Source of the DNA: Anaerolineae bacterium
GTDB lineage: Bacteria > Pseudomonadota > Alphaproteobacteria > DSM-16000 > Inquilinaceae
NCBI GenBank assembly: GCA_028285185.1
Contig: JANQQD010000066.1
Span: 1 to 32,586 of the forward strand
Length of the DNA stretch: 32,586 nt
Direction of reading: 5' to 3'
The position numbers and the translations under genes are program-made. Within the stretch, counting starts at the first letter, position 1, and the number at the start of each line of letters is the position of its first letter. Below the pieces are notes generated by a model. It ran no database searches, was not told where the DNA came from, and saw nothing but the letters and a program-made list of their open reading frames with translations. This document shows, piece by piece, positions 15,604 through 25,047 of the stretch.

Positions 15604-18099
15604 GTGGAATTTGCCGATTTCGTTCTGGTGCTTGCCGTTGTCGGCGCCATTGCCGCCATGCTGCAGGCGGTTGCCAACCGGTTTGCGGTGCCGCATCTGG
15701 TTCTGTTGGCGCTGTTGGGCATCGGCCTCGGCGCCCTGGCGCGGGCGGCCTTTCACTTCGAGAGCCTGGGGCCGCTGACCAATGCCGGCGTCATGCTGGC
15801 GTCGCTCGACATCAGTTCAGAAGCGATCCTGACCGTCTTTCTGCCGATCCTGTTGTTCCAGACCGGGCTCACGGTCGATGTCCGCCGCATGATCGACGAT
15901 ATCGGGCCGATCCTGCTGCTGGCCATCGTCGCGGTGCTGGTCTGTATCGGCGTGGTGGGCGTCGCGCTGTGGGGAATGTCCGACCGGCACATCGTCGTCT
16001 GCCTGCTGCTGGGCGCCATCGTGGCGACCACCGATCCGGTGGCCGTTGTCGGCATCTTCCGTGACGTGGGCGCGCCCCGCCGGCTGACGATCCTTGTGGA
16101 AGGCGAAAGCCTGTTCAACGACGCCGCCGCCATCGTCGTCTTCGTCCTGATGCTGGGGATCCTGACCGAGGGCACTGAACCCACGGTGTTCGGGGCGCTC
16201 GGCTATTTCTTCTACGCCTTCCTGGGTGGCGCTCTGGTTGGGGCAGTCGGTGCCCGGCTGGCGATCTGGCTGATCGGGCCGATGCGCGGCCTGCCGCTGG
16301 CCGAAATCACCATGACCCTGTCCACCGCCTATGCCGTCTACATCGTGGGCGAGGAGTATCTGGAGGTCTCCGGCGTCGTGGCGGTCGTGATGGCGGCGCT
16401 GGCCATGGGATCGGCCGGGCGTACCCGGTTCAGTCCCGAGACCTGGCAGGGCCTGATGAAGGTCTGGGAGCAGCTGGGTTTCTGGGCGGCCACGCTGATC
16501 TTCATCTTCGCCTCCATGCGCGTGACGGGTTTTCTGCAGGCCGTCACGTGGGAAGGCGTGGGTCTTCTGATCATCCTGGTGGTGGCGGCCCTTGTGGCAC
16601 GGGCGATGGTGCTGTGGGGCCTGTTGCCGGCGCTGAGCCGCCTGGGGCTGGGGGAGGTCGTCACCCGCGCCTACAAGCTGGTGATCCTGTGGGGCGGGTT
16701 GCGTGGGGCGGTCACGCTGGCACTGGCGCTGGCAGTCACGGAGCATCCGCTGGTGCCGGCCGATGTGAAGCAGTTCGTGGCCCTCTTGGCCACGGGCTTT
16801 GTGCTGTTCACCTTGTTGATCAACGCTACGACGCTGCGGCCGGTGCTGCGGCTGTTGGGTCTGAACCGTCTGGGACCGGTAGAATCGGCCCTCAGGAACC
16901 GTGCCATCGCCCTGTCGCTTTCGGAAATCGGCGAACGGATCGATACGATCGCCGAAGGCCACCACATCCCCGACACGGTCAGGACCCTGGTGCGCGACGC
17001 CTATGAGAGCCGGCGTACGCAGACCGCAGCCGGCACCCCCGGGCGATTGAGCGAGGCGGAGCAGCTGAATGTCGGCCTGATCGCTCTGGCGAACCGCGAG
17101 GAGGAGCTCTACCTGCATCATTTTGCAGACCGCACCCTGTCGCGCCGGGCGACGCAACCGCTCTTGGCCAAGGCCGGACGGCTGCGCGACGGCGTGAAGG
17201 AGAGCGGCCACCACGGCTATCTGGCCGCCGCCAGCGACAGCCGCCGTTTCCGTTGGTCGTTCCGGATAGCCCTCTACACCCACCGCCGCTTCCGCGTGGA
17301 ATCGCCGCTGGCCAACAAGCTCGCCGACCGGTTCGAGATGCTGTTGGTGACCCGCATGGTGATCGACGAACTGCTGGTCTACCTCGACACGAAGCTGATC
17401 CAGCTGTTGGAGCCTGAGATCGGCGACCAACTGCGCGACGTGCTGCACACACGGCGGAAGTCCTGTGTGGAGGCCTTGAGCGCCCTCAGGCTGCAATACC
17501 CCGACTATGCCCGTGCGCTGGAGGAACGTTTCCTGCGCAACGCGGCCTTGCGCCTTGAGGAGAGCGAGTATCGCGCCCTCTTCGCGGAATCGGTGATCAG
17601 TCAGGAGATCTTCCGGGACCTGTATGGTGGGATCCGGTCGGAGCATCAGGCGCTGGAGGCCCGGCCGCCACTGGACCTCGGGCTGGACACCGAGACGCTG
17701 GTGCGCCGGTTCGCCATGTTCTCCGGGCTCAGCGACGCGGATCTACGCAGCATCACCGAGGTACTGCGCCCCCGCTTCGCCTATCCGGGCGAGCGGCTGA
17801 TGACCCAGGGTGAGCGCGGCGATTTCATGCTGTTCATCTCTTCCGGCGCGGTGGAGGTGACGCATCTGGGCCGCAGGTTCCTGGTCGGTCCCGGCGATTT
17901 CGTGGGTGAGCTGGCACTGCTGACGTTCCGGCGGCGGACGGCGAACGTGACGGCCGTTGACTACTGCCGGTTCCTGCAGCTGAACGGCCGCGACTTCCGC
18001 CGTTTTCTGAAAGCCCATCCGGAGCTGCGCGCGCAGATCCGCGCCGTGGCCGACCGCAGGTTGGGTGAGCTGTCTGAGCGCCAGCAGGCGGCCATGTAG
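15604..18099 (+). CDS. CPA1-type Na+/H+ antiporter with C-terminal cyclic-nucleotide-binding domain
   Basis: The 831-residue membrane protein has an N-terminal cation:proton antiporter unit (about residues 1-420, some twelve hydrophobic segments). It carries the ion-site motifs TTDPVAV (about 142) and EGESLFNDAAAI (Asn172-Asp173), and WGGLRGAVTLALALAV later. A long soluble helical region (430-690) follows. Last comes a cNMP-binding domain (about 695-815) with FVGELALLTFRRRTANV, a phosphate-binding cassette keeping Glu and Arg. It probably exchanges Na+ or K+ for H+ across the inner membrane, gated by cyclic nucleotide or by the domain acting as a sensor. The start is a GTG with a weak site; starting later would cut into the first helix. 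It stands alone between pdxY and putA. Confidence 0.9.
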   Translation: MEFADFVLVLAVVGAIAAMLQAVANRFAVPHLVLLALLGIGLGALARAAFHFESLGPLTNAGVMLASLDISSEAILTVFLPILLFQTGLTVDVRRMIDDIGPILLLAIVAVLVCIGVVGVALWGMSDRHIVVCLLLGAIVATTDPVAVVGIFRDVGAPRRLTILVEGESLFNDAAAIVVFVLMLGILTEGTEPTVFGALGYFFYAFLGGALVGAVGARLAIWLIGPMRGLPLAEITMTLSTAYAVYIVGEEYLEVSGVVAVVMAALAMGSAGRTRFSPETWQGLMKVWEQLGFWAATLIFIFASMRVTGFLQAVTWEGVGLLIILVVAALVARAMVLWGLLPALSRLGLGEVVTRAYKLVILWGGLRGAVTLALALAVTEHPLVPADVKQFVALLATGFVLFTLLINATTLRPVLRLLGLNRLGPVESALRNRAIALSLSEIGERIDTIAEGHHIPDTVRTLVRDAYESRRTQTAAGTPGRLSEAEQLNVGLIALANREEELYLHHFADRTLSRRATQPLLAKAGRLRDGVKESGHHGYLAAASDSRRFRWSFRIALYTHRRFRVESPLANKLADRFEMLLVTRMVIDELLVYLDTKLIQLLEPEIGDQLRDVLHTRRKSCVEALSALRLQYPDYARALEERFLRNAALRLEESEYRALFAESVISQEIFRDLYGGIRSEHQALEARPPLDLGLDTETLVRRFAMFSGLSDADLRSITEVLRPRFAYPGERLMTQGERGDFMLFISSGAVEVTHLGRRFLVGPGDFVGELALLTFRRRTANVTAVDYCRFLQLNGRDFRRFLKAHPELRAQIRAVADRRLGELSERQQAAM

Positions 18100-18202
18100 C
18101 ATACCATCGCATGGCGCCTGGGCATCCGGGCCATTGGAAGGTTGCAGACGGCACGCCTATACTCCTGCCATCTGCACCGTCATCGCATCGGGAGGCGGGG
18201 CC

Positions 18203-21200
18203 TTGCGATTCCTCGACAACACACTGCCGGACCACACCGGGCTGCGGTCCGCCATCGATGCGTCTTACCGCATGGATGAAGACGCCGCGGTCGATGCCCT
18301 TCTGCCGCTGGCGGCCGTTTCGGCGGACATGGCCACCAAGGTGCATGCCCGGGCGCGCTCGCTGGTTGAGGGCGTGCGCGCCACGCGCCGCAGCTTCGGC
18401 GGCATCGATGCGTTCCTGCAGGAATACGGCCTGTCGACCAAAGAGGGCGTGGCGCTGATGTGCCTGGCCGAAGCCCTGTTGCGGATCCCGGATGCAGGCA
18501 CGGCCGACAAGCTGATCGCCGACAAGCTGGGCGGGGCGGACTGGGCGAAGCACATGGGCAAGGGCGAAGGGCTGTTCGTCAACGCCTCAACCTGGGGTCT
18601 GATGCTGACTGGCCGCGTTGTCATGCTGGACCCGCGCGATGTCCGGCAGCCCGGCGCCTTCTTCGGCCGGCTGGTCAAGACCGTGGGCGAGCCGGTGATC
18701 CGCGAGGCGATGAAGCAGGCGATGCGGATCCTCGGCCGGCAATTCGTCATGGGCCGCACGATCGACGAGGCGCTGAGCCGGGCGGAGCCGGCGGAGCGCA
18801 AGGGCTATCGCTACAGCTTCGACATGCTGGGCGAGGCGGCGCGCACCCACGCCGATGCGGCCCGGTATCTGCAGTCCTATCGCGATGCCATCGGCACCAT
18901 CGGCCGGCGGGCGGCAGGGCGTGGTGTGATCGCCGGGCCGGGGATTTCCGTGAAGCTCTCGGCCCTGCATCCGCGGTTTGAGCCGCTGAAGCGGTCAGAC
19001 TGCATTCCGCCGCTGGTGGAGGCTGTGCGCGCCCTGGCGCTGCAGGCGCGCGACGGGGGGATCGGGCTCTGCCTGGACAGTGAAGAGGCTGACCGGCTGG
19101 ACCTTCTGCTCGATGTCTTCGACGCTGTCTTCGCCGATCCCGCGCTGGGGGGCTGGGACGGCCTGGGCATCGCCGTACAGACCTATCAGAAACGCGCGGT
19201 GGCCGAGCTGGACTGGCTTGCGCACCTTTCCGCGACGCATGGCCGGCGCATCCTGGTGCGGCTGGTCAAAGGCGCCTATTGGGATTCCGAGATCAAGCGC
19301 GCCCAGGAACAGGGGCTCGCCGACTATCCCGTGTTCACGCGCAAGGCCTCCACCGACGTGTCCTATCTGGCCTGCACACGCAAGGTGGTGGCCCAGCCGG
19401 ACCGGTTCTATCCGCAGTTCGCGACCCACAACGCCCACACGGTGGCGTTCGCGCTGGAACATGCGCGAGGTGGGGCGGGCTTCGAATTCCAGCGGCTGCA
19501 CGGCATGGGCGAGCCGCTATACGACCAGCTAGTGGGGCCAGACGTGCCGGTGCGGGTCTATGCGCCCGTGGGCGGGCACGAGGAACTGCTGGCCTATCTG
19601 GTCCGCCGTCTGCTGGAAAACGGCGCCAACACCTCTTTCGTCAATCGGCTGCAGGACGACCAGGTGCCGGTGGACGACGTGATTGCCGACCCCGTCGCCC
19701 GGGTTGCCGCCCTTGCGCGGCGGCGCCACCCGCGCATTCCGGTGCCGCGTGACCTGTTCCGGCCAGAGCGCGCCAATTCCGAAGGCCTGGATCTGTCCGA
19801 CACGGTGGCCGTCGCCGATGCCCTGTCTGCGATGCAGGGGGCCGATGTCGGCAACTGGACGGCCGGCCCTGTGATCGCAGGTGCCACGGCCGAACGGGCG
19901 GCGCGCCCCGTCTTCAACCCGGCCGATCGGGAACGCGTCGTTGGCCATGTCATGGACGCAACACCTGATGACGCCGACCATGCCCTGAGGGTCGCCTCTG
20001 CGGCATGGCGCGACTGGGACGCCATGGGCGGGGAAGCCAGGGCCGCCGTGCTGCGCCGCGCTGCAGATCTCTATGAGAGCCACAGCGCAGCGCTGATGGC
20101 CCTGGCAGTGCGGGAAGCGGGCAAGACGCTGACGGATGCGGTGGCGGAACTGCGTGAGGCCGTCGACTTCTGCCGCTATTACGCGGCCCGGGCGGCCGAG
20201 ACCCTTGCCGCCCCGCAGGCCATGCCGGGGCCGACCGGCGAAGACAACAGCCTCACCTTACGGGGGCGGGGCGTGTTCGTGTGTGTCAGCCCATGGAACT
20301 TCCCGCTGGCGATCTTCACTGGCCAGGTGGCCGCTGCGCTGTTGGCCGGCAATGCAGTCATCGCCAAGCCTGCCGAGCAGACGCCGCTGATCGCTGCCTA
20401 TGCTGTGCGGTTGCTGCACGAGGCTGGCGTACCGCCGGAGGTGCTGCACCTCTTGCCGGGCGATGGGCCCACCATCGGCGGACGACTGGTGGCCGATCCC
20501 AGGGTGGCGGGCGTTGCCTTTACCGGGTCGACCGAGACCGCACGGATCATCAACCGGGCACTGGCGTCGCGTGACGGGCCGATCGTGCCGCTGATCGCGG
20601 AGACCGGCGGGCAAAATGCGATGATCGTCGACACCACGGCGCTGCCGGAGCAGGTGGTCGTCGACGTGATCCAGAGCGCTTTCTTCTCCGCCGGGCAGCG
20701 CTGTTCGGCGCTACGCGTCCTATTCGTACAGGAAGAGATCGCCGACCGGTTGCTGGCGATGCTGGCGGGGGCGGCGGAGGCACTGAAGATCGGCGACCCG
20801 GCAGCGGTCGACACTGATATCGGTCCGGTCATCGACAGCGAGGCCCATGCCATGCTGTCGGCGCATGCCGAGCGGATGCAGCGGCAGGGCCGGGACATCC
20901 TGGATCTGCGCCTTCACCCCTCTTGCGACGCCGGCTGGTTCTTCGCGCCGCGCGCCTACCAGATTGATAGCCTGGACCGGTTGGAGCGAGAGGTCTTCGG
21001 GCCGATCCTCCATGTCATCCGCTATCGCGAAAGCCGGCTTCCCGCGGTGTTGGATGCGGTCGACGCGACCGGCTATGGCCTGACCCTGGGCATCCACAGC
21101 CGCAACGAGCAGACGGCCGCAGAGATCTACGAACGGCTGGGCGTCGGGAACACCTATGTGAACCGCAACATGGTCGGCGCCGTGGTCGGCGTGCAGCCGT

Positions 21201-21361
21201 TCGGTGGCCGGGGGCTGTCCGGCACGGGTCCCAAGGCCGGCGGCCCACACTATTTAATGCGCTATGGGACGGAGCGAACGCTGACCGTCAACACGACGGC
21301 ATCTGGAGGCAATGCGGCCCTGGTGTCGCTAACGGACGAAGAGCCGGCAGCGGCCGAGTAA
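18203..21361 (+). CDS. putA: Bifunctional proline dehydrogenase/P5C dehydrogenase PutA
   Basis: This 1052-residue protein oxidises proline to glutamate in two steps. The N-terminal half is the FAD proline dehydrogenase barrel (GRGVIAGPGISVKLSALHPR, RLVKGAYWDSEIKRA, FATHNAHTVA). The C-terminal half is the aldehyde dehydrogenase with PWNFPLAIFTGQ, FTGSTETARIINR, Glu800 in ETGGQNAM and nucleophile Cys834 in AGQRCSALR, ending QPFGGRGLSGTGPKAGGP. There is no ribbon-helix-helix DNA-binding domain, so it is a short type A PutA that cannot repress its own gene. The start is a TTG seven bases after GGAGG; no ATG gives a full family N-terminus. No adjacent Lrp-type or other proline regulator is present. 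Confidence 0.96.
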   Translation: MRFLDNTLPDHTGLRSAIDASYRMDEDAAVDALLPLAAVSADMATKVHARARSLVEGVRATRRSFGGIDAFLQEYGLSTKEGVALMCLAEALLRIPDAGTADKLIADKLGGADWAKHMGKGEGLFVNASTWGLMLTGRVVMLDPRDVRQPGAFFGRLVKTVGEPVIREAMKQAMRILGRQFVMGRTIDEALSRAEPAERKGYRYSFDMLGEAARTHADAARYLQSYRDAIGTIGRRAAGRGVIAGPGISVKLSALHPRFEPLKRSDCIPPLVEAVRALALQARDGGIGLCLDSEEADRLDLLLDVFDAVFADPALGGWDGLGIAVQTYQKRAVAELDWLAHLSATHGRRILVRLVKGAYWDSEIKRAQEQGLADYPVFTRKASTDVSYLACTRKVVAQPDRFYPQFATHNAHTVAFALEHARGGAGFEFQRLHGMGEPLYDQLVGPDVPVRVYAPVGGHEELLAYLVRRLLENGANTSFVNRLQDDQVPVDDVIADPVARVAALARRRHPRIPVPRDLFRPERANSEGLDLSDTVAVADALSAMQGADVGNWTAGPVIAGATAERAARPVFNPADRERVVGHVMDATPDDADHALRVASAAWRDWDAMGGEARAAVLRRAADLYESHSAALMALAVREAGKTLTDAVAELREAVDFCRYYAARAAETLAAPQAMPGPTGEDNSLTLRGRGVFVCVSPWNFPLAIFTGQVAAALLAGNAVIAKPAEQTPLIAAYAVRLLHEAGVPPEVLHLLPGDGPTIGGRLVADPRVAGVAFTGSTETARIINRALASRDGPIVPLIAETGGQNAMIVDTTALPEQVVVDVIQSAFFSAGQRCSALRVLFVQEEIADRLLAMLAGAAEALKIGDPAAVDTDIGPVIDSEAHAMLSAHAERMQRQGRDILDLRLHPSCDAGWFFAPRAYQIDSLDRLEREVFGPILHVIRYRESRLPAVLDAVDATGYGLTLGIHSRNEQTAAEIYERLGVGNTYVNRNMVGAVVGVQPFGGRGLSGTGPKAGGPHYLMRYGTERTLTVNTTASGGNAALVSLTDEEPAAAE

Positions 21362-21463
21362 GCCATTGGGTTGGGCCTGTCGGCAGTCTGTTGCCCATGT
21401 TCCCGGCTGCACAAGAATGTCGAAAGACGCCGGACCTCGATCTGTGAGGCTTGGCAGCCGACG

Positions 21464-22096
21464 CTATCGCCTGAGCGCGTCGAGCAGACCGCCGACCATG
21501 CCCAAGAGCTGGGTGGCGATGGACGATCCGGCCGGCGGGGCCGATGAGACGGGCTGGCCCTGCTGGGCCACCGACGAAGCGTCGGGCGCACGGCTCTCCA
21601 CCACTTCGTAGGCGTTGCCGTAAGTGTCGCCCATCTGCAGCTGCAGCTGATAGTTCAGGTGTTCGGTCACGGCGACATCGGAATCCCGCGTGACCTTGAC
21701 GTAGTAGGTGCCGGGGTCGAGCGTCACGAAGATGGCGCCGGGCGTATAGGCCTCGTCGTCGTCGATCTCGATCGGTGTGAACTCCAGCGCGGCTTCTTCG
21801 CTGTTGTCGCCGAGCTTGGTGTTCAGGTCGTTGTAGATCTCGATATTGACGCCGTCGTTGATGGCATAGGTCAACTGCATCTCGCCGCGCGACGTCACGT
21901 TGAACTTGTAATAGTCAACCGTATCACCGTCATGCAGCGCCGTGATCAGGTTCAGCCGGCTGTCGTTGATGTTGACCAGGCCGATGTCCCGGGCATTCGC
22001 CGGCTTCTCGTCGATGTTCTGAATATCCCGCGTCTGCTTCTGCCAGAAGGCGGCTTCGCGTTCGACGTATTGGAAGTCCTGAATACTGGTTGACAT
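21464..22096 (-). CDS. PPC-domain-like protein, function unknown
   Basis: A 210-residue protein without a signal peptide. Residues 1-35 are a charged, aromatic helix (FQYVEREAAFWQKQTRDIQNID). Residues 45-155 look like a pre-peptidase C-terminal (PPC) beta-sandwich, recognised by LITALHDGDTVDYYKF, LTYAINDGVNIEIYND and the hallmark FVTLDPGTYYVKVTRD ... NYQLQLQ. A low-complexity Ser/Pro/Ala/Gln linker leads to a short hydrophobic C-terminal helix (IATQLLGMVGGLLDALRR). PPC domains normally sit on secreted proteases, so a leaderless stand-alone copy with an amphipathic tail is unusual. The ATG at 22096 has GGGGGTGGG upstream. It follows two small genes on the same strand. Role unknown; possibly an envelope- or flagellum-exported protein. 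Confidence 0.75.
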   Translation of the reverse strand: MSTSIQDFQYVEREAAFWQKQTRDIQNIDEKPANARDIGLVNINDSRLNLITALHDGDTVDYYKFNVTSRGEMQLTYAINDGVNIEIYNDLNTKLGDNSEEAALEFTPIEIDDDEAYTPGAIFVTLDPGTYYVKVTRDSDVAVTEHLNYQLQLQMGDTYGNAYEVVESRAPDASSVAQQGQPVSSAPPAGSSIATQLLGMVGGLLDALRR

Positions 22097-22139
22097 GGTT
22101 CCCACCCCCGACCGTTGCCGGACTCTATCGTGCGGATGG

Positions 22140-22277
22140 TCACCAAGCGGTTAAATTCGCGGCGTCGCGCGGCAGCACCGGAGGTCCGGCACTGCCGCCT
22201 ATCGACACCATGGGGTCGCTGATCGGGACGGCGGTTCCTTCGTTGCCTCCCGTCGGTACCAGCACCCGTTCGGTCAC
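22140..22277 (-). CDS. Possible 45-aa translation-coupled small protein
   Basis: An open frame of 45 codons begins at a GTG whose last two bases are the first two of the TGA stop of the upstream 77-aa gene (GTGA overlap). It ends in TGA 44 bases before the PPC-like gene. The product opens TERVLVPTGGNEGTAVP and ends RDAANLTAW; it is Gly/Pro/Val-rich, with no cysteine and no known motif. Coupling and position favour translation, but the length is short enough to be chance in high-GC DNA. Confidence 0.35.
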   Translation of the reverse strand: MTERVLVPTGGNEGTAVPISDPMVSIGGSAGPPVLPRDAANLTAW

Positions 22278-22507
22278 GCTGCGCCGTGCTGGCCCTCATC
22301 GCCGTGCTGCGCTGCGTGCAGCATGGCGATGGCCCGGTCGATCGACGGACGCAGCGCCGCGATGGCCTGGTCCTCAGGCAGTCCGGCAACGTTCTCGGCC
22401 TCCACCTCAGCCGACCACCGGCCGTCGGTCAGGATGATCGTCTCGCCTGCCGTCCGGACACGGATGTCTTCGGGCACGAGGCGGCGGGCAATGATGGCTG
22501 TCTCCAT
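22274..22507 (-). CDS. Hypothetical 77-aa protein
   Basis: A 77-residue protein not recognised from any family. The N-terminal half alternates hydrophobic and charged residues in strands (METAIIARRLVPEDIRVRT, ETIILTDGRWSAEVEAENV) and the rest is a helix (DQAIAALRPSIDRAIAMLHAA) with a His/Gly/Asp tail. The start is firm: AAGGGA lies seven bases before the ATG. It heads a short minus-strand run with the 45-codon frame and the PPC-like gene, so the three may be one operon. No signal peptide or membrane helix. Confidence 0.65.
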   Translation of the reverse strand: METAIIARRLVPEDIRVRTAGETIILTDGRWSAEVEAENVAGLPEDQAIAALRPSIDRAIAMLHAAQHGDEGQHGAA

Positions 22508-22649
22508 AGCCGTATCCCTTCTTGTCTGTGCCGCCGGAGCGGCATCTTCACTAGGCAGTTACTTAGGGGATGGCAGCACCATGACAAGATGCTGACGGGA
22601 TGGAGAACGTAGAAACCTTAGCGCCTATTCCAAGGTCACACCGATGTGA

Positions 22650-23405
22650 TCACTCGCGCTCCAGGCTCGCCTTCAGATAGGACAAGATGGGATAGAGCGC
22701 CGCCATCATCGCGATGACGAAACCGTACTGGCCTTCCCGATAGCCGCGGCGGGCCACATAGCATTTCCAGAAGCGCGAGAAGATGCGGCGCACATTCTGG
22801 CCGAAGCGCCCGATATCACCGCTGGCGCGCAGGTCGGCTGCGCGCGCCGATGTGTAGCGGTCGAGCCGCAGCAGCATGTCGGAGATGTCGCGATGGGCGA
22901 AATGCACCATGGGCTGCGACAGTTCGCCCTTGGTGCCGGACAACTGAAGCTGCGGGTGCACGCGCTGTTCGCCCCAGCGCTTGCAGCCGCGGGCGAACAG
23001 CCGCTCGGTCGCCCGCACGCCCCAGGCCGCGCCCCAGCCGTGCCGCACCAGCCGGTCGCCGATATAATTGTCGAAAGGGATTCGGAAATGGCCGGGCGCG
23101 GCCGCGGCGATGGTCTCTCGGATCTCCGCAGCCAGTTCCGGCGTCACGCGCTCGTCGGCATCGACCTCAAGGATCCAATCGCCGGTGCACGTGTCGATCC
23201 CGGCATTGCGCCGTGCCCCCTCGATTTCCCAGCCGCCTTCGACGATGCGGTCGGTGAAGCGCTCGGCAATCGCCTTGGAGCCGTCGGTGCAGCGGTCCAG
23301 CACGACGACCGTTTCGTCGGCGAAGGCAAGCGCCTCCAGGCAGTCGGCGAGCTGATGCTCTTCATTGTGGGCAACAACCAAGGCCGAAAGGCGAGGGGTG
23401 GGCAT
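22650..23405 (-). CDS. Family 2 glycosyltransferase, WaaE/KdtX-like
   Basis: The 251-residue GT-A glycosyltransferase opens LSALVVAHNEEHQLADCLEALAF and has VVVLDRCTDGS, the metal/nucleotide motif EVDADERV (Asp82-Asp84) and the acceptor-side WGEQRVHPQLQLSG. A C-terminal amphipathic or hydrophobic segment (YGFVIAMMAALYPILSYL) probably binds the inner membrane face. This layout is that of WaaE/LgtF-type enzymes that add a beta-linked glucose to lipopolysaccharide core heptose. It most likely decorates LPS or another surface glycan. The gene is alone, and the upstream ribosome site is weak. The substrate cannot be set from sequence. Confidence 0.85.
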   Translation of the reverse strand: MPTPRLSALVVAHNEEHQLADCLEALAFADETVVVLDRCTDGSKAIAERFTDRIVEGGWEIEGARRNAGIDTCTGDWILEVDADERVTPELAAEIRETIAAAAPGHFRIPFDNYIGDRLVRHGWGAAWGVRATERLFARGCKRWGEQRVHPQLQLSGTKGELSQPMVHFAHRDISDMLLRLDRYTSARAADLRASGDIGRFGQNVRRIFSRFWKCYVARRGYREGQYGFVIAMMAALYPILSYLKASLERE

Positions 23406-23583
23406 GGCAGAACTCTGCAGACGGAACCGGGTGCAAAGAGGCGCCGCGATCCTAGCCGTGCGGCCACCCTGTCGCTAGAGCGCGAACTCACCAGCCACTG
23501 GCGGCCGAATTCCGCTCAAGACCGCACCTCGAGCATGAACTTCTTGACTGACCATGTCTCGGGAGTGCCATGAACCGTGTGCG

Positions 23584-25047
23584 TTAGCGTCGCATCCGTT
23601 GCGGCCCGGAGTCCGCCAACCTAATGAACTCAATATAGAATTGTATCGCTCTTTCGTAGTCTTCAATAGAGATCCGCTCGTCGACGCCGTGAATCCGGTC
23701 CAGATCTTCCGGTTTCATGCTGACCGGTATGAAACGATATTGGTTTGCCGCCAGATCGGTAAAGTAATGAGAGTCGGTTCCGTTGATTGTAAGGAACGGC
23801 GCGGTCACCACGCCCGGCATGACCTTGGCAATCGCACTGGCCAGCGTTTGAAAAGTCTCTCCGTCGCAAGCCGAGATAGGCGTGGCATCGTTGGCAGTGA
23901 TCAATGTGACGTCGACGCCGTCCGGCGCGGCGATGCGCTCAAGGTGCGCGACGGCATCGACTACCTGGTCGCCCGGCTTCAAGCGCACATTGACGGTCGC
24001 TTCGGCGAACTGGGGCAGCACATTCTCTGCGACGCCGAACTTGGCCATCGTCACGGCGATGGTGGACCGAACCGACGCGTTGCCGACCGGCGTCTTGGTC
24101 AATTGCCGGATTAGCAAAGGCGCGGTGAGCCAGAGGTTCCGGAGGAGGGCGCCGTATGGCTGTCTGGCATGAGACGCCAGCCGCACCAACATCTCGCGGG
24201 TCGGCCCGTCAAGCGCCGCCGGCATCGGAGTACGGTTGATCCGGTGCAACACGCGGATAAGACGCGTCGCCGCATTCTCTCGGGCCGGCATGGAGCTATG
24301 CCCACCTTCGCCGCGGCAAGTCAGCTGTAGCGTCGCGTATCCCTTTTCCGCAGTTCCGACATAGGCGACCTTTGAGGTCACACCGGGAAAGGCGCCCTCC
24401 ACCACCATGCCACCCTCATCAAGCGTGAAGGCCAGTGTCACGCCGCGCCTTCGAAGCTCCGCTGCGATCAGGGCGCCGCCGCACTCTCCCCCAACTTCCT
24501 CGTCCGCACCGAATGCGAAGTAGACCGTCCGTCTCGGTTGGAAGCCACATGCGATCAGGTGCTCCGCGGCCTCCAGCGCGGCGACCAGACTCACTTTCAG
24601 ATCGATGGCGCCGCGCCCCCAGATGAACCCGTCGGCGACCGTCCCGCCAAAGGGCGGGTACGACCAGTCTTGCTCGGTGCCGGGCTCGGTTCCCACCACG
24701 TCCTGATGGCTGACGAGAAGCCAGGGCTCGGCCGCAGGGTCAGTGCCGATCCAGGTGAATAGAAGTGCATGATGGTCGCCGATGCGCTCCCGACGCAGCG
24801 CTTCGTGCACCAGCGGAAACGTCTCGATGAGATAGCTGTGGAACTCGTCAAACGATGCCCGATCGGCTCTGTCCCGCTCCGCTTCGCTGATAGTCGGTAT
24901 TGCCAGTGCGCGCGCGAAACGCTGCGCGAGCACTTCTGGATCGCGCTCGGCGGGACGTCGCTGGCGTCTCGAAGATCTCGCCGTACGCTCTGAGGTGGAG
25001 CTCAAGGCGCGCACTCCTTGCGGGGCCGGCCCGGCTGGAAAGGACAC
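23584..25047 (-). CDS. M20 family metallopeptidase (carboxypeptidase S/PM20D1-like)
   Basis: The 487-residue protein keeps the M20 di-zinc site: His114 (LLVSHQDVV), bridging Asp149 (GRGAIDLK), the Glu183-Glu184 pair (ADEEVGG), DEGG and the late TDSHYF. A dimerisation insert carries GEGGHSSMPARENAATRL. Such enzymes cleave, or run in reverse to make, N-acyl amino acids and dipeptides. Homologues usually start with a membrane anchor or signal, but this reading frame opens with a GTG and a basic Arg/Ser-rich segment (residues 10-35) that has no hydrophobic helix and no clear ribosome site. The true start may be internal, or the leader lost. It is downstream of the MFS gene on the same strand with an 87-base gap, so import and hydrolysis may be linked. 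Confidence 0.85.
   Translation of the reverse strand: MSFPAGPAPQGVRALSSTSERTARSSRRQRRPAERDPEVLAQRFARALAIPTISEAERDRADRASFDEFHSYLIETFPLVHEALRRERIGDHHALLFTWIGTDPAAEPWLLVSHQDVVGTEPGTEQDWSYPPFGGTVADGFIWGRGAIDLKVSLVAALEAAEHLIACGFQPRRTVYFAFGADEEVGGECGGALIAAELRRRGVTLAFTLDEGGMVVEGAFPGVTSKVAYVGTAEKGYATLQLTCRGEGGHSSMPARENAATRLIRVLHRINRTPMPAALDGPTREMLVRLASHARQPYGALLRNLWLTAPLLIRQLTKTPVGNASVRSTIAVTMAKFGVAENVLPQFAEATVNVRLKPGDQVVDAVAHLERIAAPDGVDVTLITANDATPISACDGETFQTLASAIAKVMPGVVTAPFLTINGTDSHYFTDLAANQYRFIPVSMKPEDLDRIHGVDERISIEDYERAIQFYIEFIRLADSGPQRMRR

Noticed and set aside
15817-17646. 609-codon minus-strand open frame opposite the antiporter
   Set aside because: His/Gln/Arg-rich translation typical of an antisense shadow in high-GC DNA; the plus strand encodes a clear membrane transporter.
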